Positions 28,392 to 36,762 of a stretch of DNA of 64,000 bases are shown here, piece by piece. Position 1 is the stretch's first letter; the number at the start of each line of letters is the position of its first letter. This DNA comes from Arsukibacterium perlucidum DSM 18276. Lineage in GTDB: Bacteria > Pseudomonadota > Gammaproteobacteria > Enterobacterales > Alteromonadaceae. A model generated the notes under the pieces. The model was given only the letters and a program-made list of their open reading frames with translations. It was not told the DNA's origin and searched no databases. The translations under genes and the position numbers were made by a program. The stretch is taken from contig NZ_KB907702.1 of the NCBI RefSeq assembly GCF_000382165.1, positions 229,649 through 293,648 of the forward strand, in the 5' to 3' direction.

Positions 28392-29849
28392 TTACTTAGT
28401 TTGTACTTTAGAGTCGTTGTTTACGATAGCACGCTCGCCACCGTTATTCTGGTCAGTGTACGCAGAGTAAACGATTACATCGTTAGCTGGAGCGTTAGTA
28501 GTAATTTGCAGAGAGTACTTAACATTGCTGTTAACTACGTCTTTTCCAGATGCAACTAATGCATCACGTACAAAGCCAGCAATACTATGCACTGAACCAG
28601 CTGCAGCAGTACCAGCAGCGTAGTTAGACTGCAGTTTAGTACCATTCTCATCAAACAAATCAAACACTACATTTGCAGATTGTGAGCTGTGGTTAGTTAC
28701 GTTTAAGATAGTACCAAAGCGGCCATCTTTCATTACCATGTATGGAACGCGAACTACTGAACCGTTTAATGTCCATGCACCTGCTGAAGCAGCATTAATT
28801 ACACTTTCAGTTGCTGCTGGGCCAGTATAGGTAACTGTCGAGGTTGCAGTGAAGGTAGTTGATGGCAAAATAGCCTGGCTTGCCACAGCTACACCAGCTT
28901 TGTTGGCTTCTGGGTCAATAACAATTGCAGTATCAGCAGCAACAGCATCACAAGTTAAGCTTACGGCAGTAGTGCTGTAAGCCCATACTGGGTTTGCACA
29001 AGTACCAGTAGTAGCGAATACGCCAGCTTTAGGCTGTAAGCCTGTAGTAACAGTATCATTATCAACTACCCAGCTGAAATCGCCAGTAAGAGTGTGCTTA
29101 ACACCTGCAGCACCGTTGATTGGACGCGCATAAACTACACCAGCTGTTGTCAGCGTAGCGATGTTAAAAGTACCAATTACTTTAAAGTCATTCGCATTGG
29201 CATTGTTTACATCTAAGTCAACAAAACTCTTACGGTCAGCGTTTACATCAATTACGCGAGCAATTGATGGGCTAGTAATAGTGAACTGCTGCACTGCCTT
29301 AGCCAATGAGCGAGTACGAGCAGTACCGCCTGATGTATCCAAATCTAAACCAGTGTTGGTTTTAGCAGAGAAAGATACAGTAGCACCACCAGTCAGATTT
29401 GACTTCAGAACCTGGAAAGTAGGTAAAGGCAACACAATACCACTAGTAACACCAGGAGTAGCATTACCAGCACCACCAACAGTGTTGGTCACAGTAGTTA
29501 GACGATATGTGACAGACGAATCACCTATAGCACCACCAGAAATAACTGAAAAGGTTACACCTTTCTTCGCTGCGGCACCAACACCTTCAACAGCAGCAAC
29601 AATGATATCTGCAGTAACCGCGGCAGCTAAAGGCTGTGTGAAGGTCAGAGTCATGGTGTCGTTAACAACATACTCTGCACCCAGAGTAACTGCAAAATCA
29701 TTTGCCATAGTATGGTTAGCACCAGTACTTGACAAATACTGACTAGTTAATTCGTGTTCAGTACCGGCACTGATTGTAGCCGCTTGAGCAGCGCCAGCAA
29801 AAGCAAACAATGCTGAAGCGACTAAAGTCTTTTTAAATGTTGTATTCAT
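28392..29849 (-). CDS. Secreted surface protein of unknown family (S-layer or matrix protein candidate)
   Basis: A 485-aa exported protein I do not recognise. It has a clear signal peptide (MNTTFKKTLVASALFAFAGAAQA), a mature part rich in Thr, Val, Ala and Asn with alternating short beta-strand patterns, and only two cysteines (GTCANPVWAY...SLTCDA), which may pair. The C-terminal third (MKDGRFGTILNVTNHSSQSANVVFDLFDENG) looks like an immunoglobulin-like domain. It has its own strong promoter, a structured leader, a GGAGA ribosome-binding site before ATG 29849 and a strong terminator, the layout of a highly expressed monocistronic gene. It lies immediately after a complete type II secretion operon, so it is a plausible substrate (inference). 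Confidence 0.8.
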   Translation of the reverse strand: MNTTFKKTLVASALFAFAGAAQAATISAGTEHELTSQYLSSTGANHTMANDFAVTLGAEYVVNDTMTLTFTQPLAAAVTADIIVAAVEGVGAAAKKGVTFSVISGGAIGDSSVTYRLTTVTNTVGGAGNATPGVTSGIVLPLPTFQVLKSNLTGGATVSFSAKTNTGLDLDTSGGTARTRSLAKAVQQFTITSPSIARVIDVNADRKSFVDLDVNNANANDFKVIGTFNIATLTTAGVVYARPINGAAGVKHTLTGDFSWVVDNDTVTTGLQPKAGVFATTGTCANPVWAYSTTAVSLTCDAVAADTAIVIDPEANKAGVAVASQAILPSTTFTATSTVTYTGPAATESVINAASAGAWTLNGSVVRVPYMVMKDGRFGTILNVTNHSSQSANVVFDLFDENGTKLQSNYAAGTAAAGSVHSIAGFVRDALVASGKDVVNSNVKYSLQITTNAPANDVIVYSAYTDQNNGGERAIVNNDSKVQTK

Positions 29850-29911
29850 TAGAACTATCTCCAATTTCATGAAATTGAAACACTTGGGCATCGTGCCTTG
29901 GTTTCTTGTTT

Positions 29912-29945
29912 TAGTAAGAAAGTGGGTCGACCCAAATTCTTACTA
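29912..29945 (-). promoter_or_regulatory. Large 5'-leader hairpin of the surface-protein gene
   Basis: Outer arms TAGTAAGAA (29912-29920) and TTCTTACTA (29937-29945) flank the perfect palindrome TGGGTCGACCCA (29923-29934), giving a stem-loop at or within a few bases of the predicted transcription start. It could protect the 5' end of the mRNA, as the ompA leader hairpin does, or as DNA bind a dimeric regulator. Confidence 0.65.
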
Positions 29946-29947
29946 GC

Positions 29948-29975
29948 ATTCTATAACCGATACAGCGTTTGTCAA
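29948..29975 (-). promoter_or_regulatory. Sigma-70-like promoter of the surface-protein gene
   Basis: On the minus strand a perfect -35 box TTGACA (29975-29970), a 16-bp spacer and TAGAAT (29953-29948) as -10 box. The expected start near 29941 gives a leader of about 90 bases before ATG 29849. Confidence 0.72.
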
Positions 29976-30024
29976 CGCAAAAATTTTAGATATTTTACCT
30001 TAAGTTGCTTTTATTGCTTAATTT

Positions 30025-32106
30025 TCACTCGTTAATTTTTAAGTTTTGTAAGCCGCTATCCAGTTTCTGCCGAATTTGCTGCCAATGCTCTGGCTGGTCA
30101 ATTACCCTGGGAGTGATCAGAATCACCAACTCGGTTTTGGTGACACTGTCTTTCTGGCTGCGAAATAAACCACCAATGCCTGGCAAGTCACCCAGAAATG
30201 GAACTTTAGTAGTTGATTTATTTGTATTTTCAGAGATAAGCCCACCCAGCATTATGGTCTGTCCGCTTTGTGCCAGCACCTCAGTTTGCAAACTACGCTC
30301 AAAAATAGCCGGGCTGCCTGCCACTGTGCCGCCATCGGTGGTATTAGATATTTTCTGGTCTATTTGCAGCACCACCAACCCCTGGGCATTAATGGTTGGC
30401 GTAACCGATAATGAAACACCGGTTTTACGATACTCCACTGATGTGCTCTGAGTTTCTGTGCCAGGATTTACCGTGGTAGTGCCTACTGTTGGCACGTCAG
30501 TACCTACATTAATATTGGCATTTACACCATCACGCACCACCAGAGTCGGGTTTGACAGCACATTTACTTTAGTTTTAGCGGCCCGCAGGTTGGCCAGTAG
30601 CTCTTTGCCGGCATCCAGATAAGACAGGCTTAAGCCACCAAAATTCTGCACGCCAAAAGCGCCCTTGGTACCGTAACCGAAATTACCGTTTTGAATGGCA
30701 AACTCCAGCCCCATTGATAATTCATCGGTCAGGGTAACTTCGGCAATAGTTGCTTCCAGCAAAATTTGCTTGGGCATAATATCCAGCCGGCGGATCATCG
30801 GCAGCAAGGTTTGATACTGAATACCTGAAGTGTAGAAAATAATGGTATTAGACCTTTCATCAACTGTCATGGTCATATCGTCATTGCTAACCGTTACCGA
30901 AGCCTGACGCGATGCGTTACTGCCGCCCCGGGCCTGATTATTCTGCGCTGTGTTGCTATCAAAAGCACTGGCGGTATCTCGGCTCTGATTGCCCTGGCGG
31001 TTGTCTGCTGAACCAGCCTGCGGATTTATTAATGGCGCAACAGAAGCGCCTAAATCACTGGCTCTGGCAAAACGCGGGTGAAACACGAAATAGCTTTTTT
31101 GGGCGCCTTCGCTGGGTTTATCCAATTGTTTAGCCCAAAAATTTACCCGATCGATATAAAACTGCTCACTGCCAAATAATGCCACGGCACCAATTTGCTC
31201 CAGCGGCACCATTACGATATTGGTTTTCGGGCTACCGCCCTTATCTGCCGGAATACCTTCTGACTCTAAAAGTGTACCTACCTGCTGAATAAAGTCGTCA
31301 GCTGTCATATAGGTTAACCGCAAAATGCCGACATTGCGGCCGCGGTTAGCCGGCATATCCAGCAATTCAACTAAATCAAGCGCCCGTAAAATATCACTTC
31401 TTTCGCCGGTTAAAAAAAGCATGTTTTTTTCGAAATCAGGAGTAACCCTTACATTAATCAGTTCCCGCAACGTTCGCTCAAGACTAATTGAAATACCATA
31501 CTTTACTGGCACTATCTGCATTATCTGCCCAACCACTTGTGGTACATCCCGGTAGCTGCGGCCAACCCCCAATGCTGTTGATGCATTGCTCTGGGTTTTC
31601 GGATGAACAAAATAGGTGCCCTCGCGCAAGGAAATGGCAATACCACTGGCATCAAGAATTTGCGCAGTCAACAGGTATAAATCTCTGCTCGATACTGGTT
31701 GCTGCAAGTTAAGGCTTTGCGGTTGCGCTAAATTGCTGATGCCATCAGTAATCACATAATTTAGCTTTAATAAGTCACCTAGTACTGTGTGAACAAACTG
31801 GTCCGTGGGCATTTTTTCAGCCGCAAAGCTTATCTGGTCGGCGTCAGACAAACGAAGGGCAGCATCTTGCTGACTGCGCAAGCTATGCTGTGCCACTTTG
31901 AGGTTTTGTAAGGCCTGATAACCACTGTTTTTATTGGCAGCCGTTTCATCTGCTGTTTGGGCAATATCACCGGCTGAACTACTGTATTCATCACCGCTGG
32001 CAATCCGGGAGGAGCTAATACTGTAGCTGTCGTCCTGAGAGGTAGCACAACCGCTGATAAGCAGACTAACAGCGATACATATACTGAGTTTACTAATTGT
32101 TTTCAT
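30025..32106 (-). CDS. gspD: Type II secretion secretin, lipoprotein form
   Basis: Outer-membrane secretin of 693 aa. The signal peptide ends in a lipobox (LLISGC, Cys20), so this secretin may target itself to the outer membrane without a pilotin. An N0/STN-like domain (LNLQQPVSSRDLYLLTAQIL) and secretin N modules precede the C-terminal secretin domain (LLEATIAEVTLTDELSMGLEF to IMLGGLISENTNKSTTKVPFLGDLPGIGGLF). The last gene of the operon, 23 bases after the GspC-like gene. The body also resembles MSHA-pilus MshL, but the neighbours are those of a type II system. Confidence 0.88.
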   Translation of the reverse strand: MKTISKLSICIAVSLLISGCATSQDDSYSISSSRIASGDEYSSSAGDIAQTADETAANKNSGYQALQNLKVAQHSLRSQQDAALRLSDADQISFAAEKMPTDQFVHTVLGDLLKLNYVITDGISNLAQPQSLNLQQPVSSRDLYLLTAQILDASGIAISLREGTYFVHPKTQSNASTALGVGRSYRDVPQVVGQIMQIVPVKYGISISLERTLRELINVRVTPDFEKNMLFLTGERSDILRALDLVELLDMPANRGRNVGILRLTYMTADDFIQQVGTLLESEGIPADKGGSPKTNIVMVPLEQIGAVALFGSEQFYIDRVNFWAKQLDKPSEGAQKSYFVFHPRFARASDLGASVAPLINPQAGSADNRQGNQSRDTASAFDSNTAQNNQARGGSNASRQASVTVSNDDMTMTVDERSNTIIFYTSGIQYQTLLPMIRRLDIMPKQILLEATIAEVTLTDELSMGLEFAIQNGNFGYGTKGAFGVQNFGGLSLSYLDAGKELLANLRAAKTKVNVLSNPTLVVRDGVNANINVGTDVPTVGTTTVNPGTETQSTSVEYRKTGVSLSVTPTINAQGLVVLQIDQKISNTTDGGTVAGSPAIFERSLQTEVLAQSGQTIMLGGLISENTNKSTTKVPFLGDLPGIGGLFRSQKDSVTKTELVILITPRVIDQPEHWQQIRQKLDSGLQNLKINE

Positions 32107-32129
32107 GGATAAAAAAAGCTCTTATTTTA

Positions 32130-32624
32130 TTACTCAGAAGAGGCTGAGCCCGGCTTAAATAATCGCAACTTAACCTGCTGCGAGCCCCTTGTTACTGTTA
32201 CTTCACGCTGGCTTACTTGACTTAATATAATATCGCCAACACTGTCACCCGCCAGTAAATGCACAAAGTTAAGCGGTTGGCCTGGTATCTGGACGGCCAG
32301 CACGGCTTTATGCTGTTGCTGCTGATATATCGCCAGCAGGGCTATGCTGGTATCACCAAGCATTGTATTGTCATACCCTGCCAGCGGATCTGCTAATGCT
32401 TGTTCTGGCACATTATCTGCTGCTACCGGCAACGACCATGCTGCCACCAATTGCTGCAGTGTATCAGCATTATATGGCAAACCGTTATCTGCCAGCGTTA
32501 AAGCTGCGGGATTAAGTTCGCGCAACTGCGGCTCATCGGCCTGGTAAACTGTGGTAAAAAAGTGGATGATACAAAACAGAAATACACCCGAGGCGGTTAA
32601 TGCCCCGCCCTGCAGATTGGTCAT
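32130..32624 (-). CDS. GspC/PilP-like inner-membrane linker protein
   Basis: A 164-aa bitopic protein: one N-terminal membrane segment (about 8-25), a linker, and a C-terminal part (AIYQQQQHKAVLAVQIPGQPLNFVHLLAGDSVGDIILSQVSQREVTVTRGSQQVKLRLF) that matches the pattern of the homology region of GspC or PilP, which contacts the secretin periplasmic domains. No PDZ domain is present, so it is shorter than classical GspC. It overlaps gspM by 4 bp and precedes gspD. Confidence 0.75.
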   Translation of the reverse strand: MTNLQGGALTASGVFLFCIIHFFTTVYQADEPQLRELNPAALTLADNGLPYNADTLQQLVAAWSLPVAADNVPEQALADPLAGYDNTMLGDTSIALLAIYQQQQHKAVLAVQIPGQPLNFVHLLAGDSVGDIILSQVSQREVTVTRGSQQVKLRLFKPGSASSE

Positions 32625-33172
32625 ACCGCCTCCACTATTACGTAATCTGCTTCTATTAACAGGTTTAATTCAATGCGACTGCCAGGGCTTAGTGCGCCAC
32701 GCCAGCTTGCCCTGATATCACGCATTACAAAATGCGGAAACTGTTGTTCTAATTTAAGATGCAAGCGCATTATGTTAGCGGCATCCCCCTCTAAGCGCAG
32801 CGAAATACGGCCTCGTTGTACACTAAAAACCCCAAGCGGAGTATCTGTTAACCAGTCAAAAAAAGTGACCGATACGTTATTTGCAGCAGCTAGTTGCTGC
32901 AACTGTTGTTGCAATAGCAACCGATACTGGGCCGCACTGGCTACTTGCGGAAATGGCTGTAATAGCTGTTGCAGCTGTTGCTGCTGGCTACTTTGCCATT
33001 GTTGCAGCGTGTCTGTTTGCTGTAGCAGGTTTTGGGAACGTTGTAGTCTTTTATCTAAACCAGTTAATTGCTGGTGCAAATCCTGCTGGGCCTGCTGTAA
33101 CGGTAATAAGCCAAATTTAATGACGACCAATACAATAACCAAGCTTATCAGGGCTGTTTTATTTCGCAGCAT
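32621..33172 (-). CDS. gspM: GspM/PilO-like assembly protein
   Basis: A 183-aa bitopic protein with one N-terminal membrane segment (about 8-24), a glutamine-rich coiled coil (about 30-95, many LQQ repeats) and a small ferredoxin-like C-terminal domain (VSVTFFDWLTDTPLG... to the end). This layout is that of GspM/PilO, which pairs with GspL/PilN in the inner-membrane platform. It overlaps the GspL-like gene by 14 bp. Confidence 0.78.
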   Translation of the reverse strand: MLRNKTALISLVIVLVVIKFGLLPLQQAQQDLHQQLTGLDKRLQRSQNLLQQTDTLQQWQSSQQQQLQQLLQPFPQVASAAQYRLLLQQQLQQLAAANNVSVTFFDWLTDTPLGVFSVQRGRISLRLEGDAANIMRLHLKLEQQFPHFVMRDIRASWRGALSPGSRIELNLLIEADYVIVEAV

Positions 33173-34370
33173 GGCCGGCCTCCGCTTGTTCGCTCAGATT
33201 TTGGCTGTTAACTGCGGCAACCGGGGTTGCGGCAGGTTGCACAGTTGCATCGTGCTGAGCCAGCAGTAAACTGATAACAAAAATATCATTATTATTCTGG
33301 CGACGAACAGAAGCATCAAAACGGGCATCCGTTAGCAGTGTTGATGCCTGTAATGCAGTTAATACTGCAGTTGCCTGATTAGCCTGACCACGGATAATAA
33401 TGCGGCCATTTTCAGAGCTGATGTTTTGTAATACCAGGCTGGGATCTTGTTGTAGTAAGGTTATAACCAGCTGCCAAAGTTGGGCACTGTACGTTTTGTC
33501 GGCCCGCCATTGCAGCAAGTTTTGGGCGTCAGCGTCAGTGGCTTGTAGCTGCTGTTGTAGCTCCAGCAACTGGTTAACCTCGCCACCCAGCGCTGCAATT
33601 TCAGCCCGCCTATTATCAATAGCAGTATGATAATACGCTGCCACCCCCAGTATATAAACCGCGACTACCGCAGCGGCAGATAGCGCCATCGCTTTTAATG
33701 GCAGCGCTTTTGTACTTAACGCTGACCGTCTTAATAGTGCCAACCGCGTAAATACAGGTAAAGCCTTAGCGAGGGCCTTTACCAGATAATTGGCATATTG
33801 AGTATCAGGTATCTGTTGTAAACGAGCGAGGTCAGACACCCCATTATTAAGCATAAAGCTGGCATAATCAGGACAGAAGCGGTTAATTCGTTGCGACACA
33901 GGTATCGCTTCCGCACAATTTAAAAAATAGTCGGCAAACGCGGTTATCTGATAGACCATCGGCTGCGCCGATTTCTCAGTTTTAACTGCTCGCCACAGTA
34001 ACAGTGATTCAGGAATTATTAAACAGTTACGATTAAACTGAGTTGTGATGCTTTCTGATAACACAAAACTGCATACCGCGCGGCGCTGTTCAACCAGCGG
34101 GCCGATAAAATGTAACACGTTGTCATTATCCTGATATTCGGTTTTCAATACTTGCTTTAACTCATGCAAGCGGATTACCGGGTAATGCTGAATAAATTCC
34201 TGATAGTGGGCCCGACTGATAATAATGATGCGGCCAGGCTGTTCTGCTGGACATGACGTTAACTGGAAATTACCCTTGCTATAGCCAAATTTATGCAAAC
34301 CCTGATGCCAGTAACTGACATTTTTTTGCAGCAACCAACGTAAAGGTTGCTTAATGTACTTTTCAATCAT
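33159..34370 (-). CDS. gspL: GspL-like inner-membrane platform protein
   Basis: A 403-aa protein with a cytoplasmic actin-like/PilM-type domain (about 1-215), one transmembrane segment (about 227-247, ALSAAAVVAVYILGVAAYY), a coiled coil (QQLQATDADAQNL) and a C-terminal PilN-like domain. It recruits the GspE ATPase in related systems. I start it at the ATG at 34370, which overlaps the gspK stop in the arrangement ATGATTGA; the frame is open further upstream but runs through gspK. A Gln/Ala-rich C-terminal tail follows the folded part. Confidence 0.8.
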   Translation of the reverse strand: MIEKYIKQPLRWLLQKNVSYWHQGLHKFGYSKGNFQLTSCPAEQPGRIIIISRAHYQEFIQHYPVIRLHELKQVLKTEYQDNDNVLHFIGPLVEQRRAVCSFVLSESITTQFNRNCLIIPESLLLWRAVKTEKSAQPMVYQITAFADYFLNCAEAIPVSQRINRFCPDYASFMLNNGVSDLARLQQIPDTQYANYLVKALAKALPVFTRLALLRRSALSTKALPLKAMALSAAAVVAVYILGVAAYYHTAIDNRRAEIAALGGEVNQLLELQQQLQATDADAQNLLQWRADKTYSAQLWQLVITLLQQDPSLVLQNISSENGRIIIRGQANQATAVLTALQASTLLTDARFDASVRRQNNNDIFVISLLLAQHDATVQPAATPVAAVNSQNLSEQAEAGHAAK

Positions 34371-35280
34371 GTGGTGCTGCATGCAAAGGATCCGTGGCAA
34401 GATGACGCAAGCGATATTCGTAAATATCAAGTGGTTGCTGCTGAAATGGCATTAACCGCAGTGTTAATTCTCTGCTTAGTCTAACATCGGCATTTTTTAC
34501 TGTGAAGCCTATTCTGTATGCCGGGCCATAGCTGAAGCGGTTAAACTCGTCAATTGGCATTGAGGTAAGATTTTCAAACAAGCCTGAGGTAAGTTTACCC
34601 TCACTACGTAACCGGTTCAGCTCTGTTGTCTGGTATTCAGATAAATATAAGCGCCACAACGCTTCGGGCTGGTTATTAATATTAACGCCCCGGGGGAACA
34701 AGCTTAGCAGCGGCGCAAGCTTGGCAAATAACTCTGGCGTAACACCTTTAATAAACAATAACTCTTCAGTATATTGCAGCGGTCCGTTGCGCACCTCAAA
34801 CATTGGATAATCTGCCTGCTCGGCGCCATCAAGCCGGATCATGTCATCTCTATCCTGCCAGTCAGCAAGGGCAGCAGCAATTTGCCGGCCCAATGTTTCC
34901 GAGCCAGTATGCTGGCTGGTAAACTGACTTAACAACTTCGAGCCAGGGTTTGCAGCATTAAGCAAACCCGAGGTATCATAAATTGTTAGCGTTATGTCCT
35001 GAAACGTAAAAGGCACACCATAAAAGTTCCATGCTGGCGCACCAACCGGGCCACCCCGTGCTAATTGAGGTGCTTCGGTACTCAGCAAGCTAAATAATAT
35101 CTCGGCTTCAGCACTATGTAACGCCATAGCAGCAGCGGTATACTGCTGCACCGCTTCTGCCAGCCTGATATGCTGTCGCGCCTGATGATTCATCGACATC
35201 AAAATAACGCTAAGCAGCACAGTTAACAGTAGCACCTGAATTAACGCTATACCCTGCTGTTTGCCAGGAGAGGACTTCAT
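34363..35280 (-). CDS. gspK: Type II secretion minor pseudopilin GspK
   Basis: GspK, 305 aa, the large tip pseudopilin. The prepilin start is GIALIQVLLLTVLLSVILMSM, with the peptidase site after Gly and no Glu at position 5, as is normal for GspK. The rest contains the alpha-helical SAM-like insertion (YTEELLFIKGVTPELFAKLAPLLSLFPRGVNINNQP) typical of the family. It overlaps gspJ by 4 bp. Confidence 0.9.
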   Translation of the reverse strand: MKSSPGKQQGIALIQVLLLTVLLSVILMSMNHQARQHIRLAEAVQQYTAAAMALHSAEAEILFSLLSTEAPQLARGGPVGAPAWNFYGVPFTFQDITLTIYDTSGLLNAANPGSKLLSQFTSQHTGSETLGRQIAAALADWQDRDDMIRLDGAEQADYPMFEVRNGPLQYTEELLFIKGVTPELFAKLAPLLSLFPRGVNINNQPEALWRLYLSEYQTTELNRLRSEGKLTSGLFENLTSMPIDEFNRFSYGPAYRIGFTVKNADVRLSRELTLRLMPFQQQPLDIYEYRLRHLATDPLHAAPHD

Positions 35281-35972
35281 ACCGGATTCTCTGCGTCTTC
35301 AGGTGAAATATTAATACGGGAGCGATCGGGCACCGCGAATTCCAATGTGAAACCAGCCATCACAACCTTGACTTTTTGTGGGTGCAGGCGTCGGTTTAAC
35401 GCATCGTATTCATCAAACCATTGCGGTGTGCTGCCGTCGCCATTATCCATGTCTGTCTGTGATGCTATTCTGGCAGTAATATCTTTCCAGCCAAAATAGC
35501 TGAAGGATAAATCACTTATATTTTCATTAATAATTTTACGATAGGTAAATGGCAATGTTTGTTCTGAACTTTTTAACACAGTATGCTGTAATGACGCTTC
35601 CTCATAAACCAGACGATAGCTGCCATCATCGTTCGTTTCACGAAATACCCGGATTACAGCCGGATAACCGAGGTTAAAAATAGGCGCATAAGTTACTGCA
35701 GTAAAGCCTTCTTCGCGTCCCAGAAAGTAATACGCCTGACTGCCTTGGTCAGTCACGGCCAGTGGCAAAATGGCTTGCATAGCATCAAGCAATAGCTCGT
35801 TATATCGAAAATCCTGATAAGACTGTTCAATTTTTGACAAATCCCGCTGCCACGAGTTGGTGTATAGCTGATATGCCGTTGCCGTCAACACCAGCATCGT
35901 CAGCATTATGCTCATCGCTATCAGCAGTTCAACCATTGTAAAACCGCGCTTTAAAAAGTTAGTGGCAGCCAT
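35277..35972 (-). CDS. gspJ: Type II secretion minor pseudopilin GspJ
   Basis: A 231-aa pseudopilin with class III leader MAATNFLKRG cleaved before FTMVELLIAMSIML (Glu5 present) and a long beta-rich body. Position between gspI and gspK and length identify it as GspJ, which joins I and K at the pseudopilus tip. Confidence 0.85.
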   Translation of the reverse strand: MAATNFLKRGFTMVELLIAMSIMLTMLVLTATAYQLYTNSWQRDLSKIEQSYQDFRYNELLLDAMQAILPLAVTDQGSQAYYFLGREEGFTAVTYAPIFNLGYPAVIRVFRETNDDGSYRLVYEEASLQHTVLKSSEQTLPFTYRKIINENISDLSFSYFGWKDITARIASQTDMDNGDGSTPQWFDEYDALNRRLHPQKVKVVMAGFTLEFAVPDRSRINISPEDAENPV

Positions 35973-36373
35973 GCCAGCTCCTTAAATTGCAGTAGTTCTA
36001 CCCGTCCCTGCATTTCCAGTTGCAATTCAACCTGATATAAGCGAAAGCGTTCTGGTGGCACTGTTATCGAACCACTATCCACATCCAACTGTTCTGGCGC
36101 AGAACCTGTTTGAATGACGCTGGCCTGCCACTGATAAGAAACATCTCCGACTTTGCCACTGCCAGACATATTGTCTTGTGGCTGGCTGCGAATGTGTTGC
36201 TGAATACTGAGCGTAACCATCCGGGCCGGTTGCAGGGTTTGGATCACTTTATCGGCCTGGGCACTACTTTGCCGTAACGTTTGCAGGGTTACCGCACTTA
36301 AACTCAGGGCCGCAAACAAAATAACGGCCGCAATCAGTACTTCAACCAGCGTCAGGCCCTGGCAATGCTTCAC
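35951..36373 (-). CDS. gspI: Type II secretion minor pseudopilin GspI
   Basis: A 140-aa pseudopilin with a short leader MKHCQG before LTLVEVLIAAVILFAALSL (Glu5 present). Overlaps gspH by 4 bp and gspJ by 22 bp. Identification as GspI rests on the leader, the length and its order between H and J. Confidence 0.82.
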   Translation of the reverse strand: MKHCQGLTLVEVLIAAVILFAALSLSAVTLQTLRQSSAQADKVIQTLQPARMVTLSIQQHIRSQPQDNMSGSGKVGDVSYQWQASVIQTGSAPEQLDVDSGSITVPPERFRLYQVELQLEMQGRVELLQFKELAWLPLTF

Positions 36374-36756
36374 TTGCCCTCCGTTAGCCGCAGCTTTAAT
36401 TCAGCTTTACCACGCACGACGTCGATAGAAAGGGTATTAGTAAAACCATTGGCATTGATGGACAGGCTTTGTTGCGGAAAAAACAGGTATTCAAATGTCA
36501 GCTCTGCTTTAGCGCTACCCACGTACCTGACAAGCTGTTTACCGTCAAAACGAAACTGTACTTGCTGCCCTTTTAAAAAAGCAACTTTGCTGCTGTCTGC
36601 AAGATATTGCTCTAACTGCTGATACTCAGCAGCAGCTTTAGCTTTATCCACCTGCTCTACCATTAGTGGCGCTACCAGACTTAACAGTGTGGTCATGATG
36701 GTAATAACTACCAGCAATTCTATCAGGGTAAAGCCGGCGCTGCGTTGGCTAACCAT
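36370..36756 (-). CDS. gspH: Type II secretion minor pseudopilin GspH
   Basis: A 128-aa pseudopilin with leader MVSQRSAG before FTLIELLVVITIMTTLLSLVAP and a beta-sandwich-like C-terminus. Assigned as GspH from position between F and I; the sequence itself would fit any GspH/FimT-type minor pilin. Confidence 0.82.
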   Translation of the reverse strand: MVSQRSAGFTLIELLVVITIMTTLLSLVAPLMVEQVDKAKAAAEYQQLEQYLADSSKVAFLKGQQVQFRFDGKQLVRYVGSAKAELTFEYLFFPQQSLSINANGFTNTLSIDVVRGKAELKLRLTEGK

Positions 36757-36762
36757 AACCGT

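Noticed and set aside
29161..29742. A 193-codon open frame opposite the surface-protein gene
   Set aside because: It lies wholly inside a gene with clear signal peptide, promoter and terminator on the other strand; the length results from the Thr/Val-rich coding sequence.
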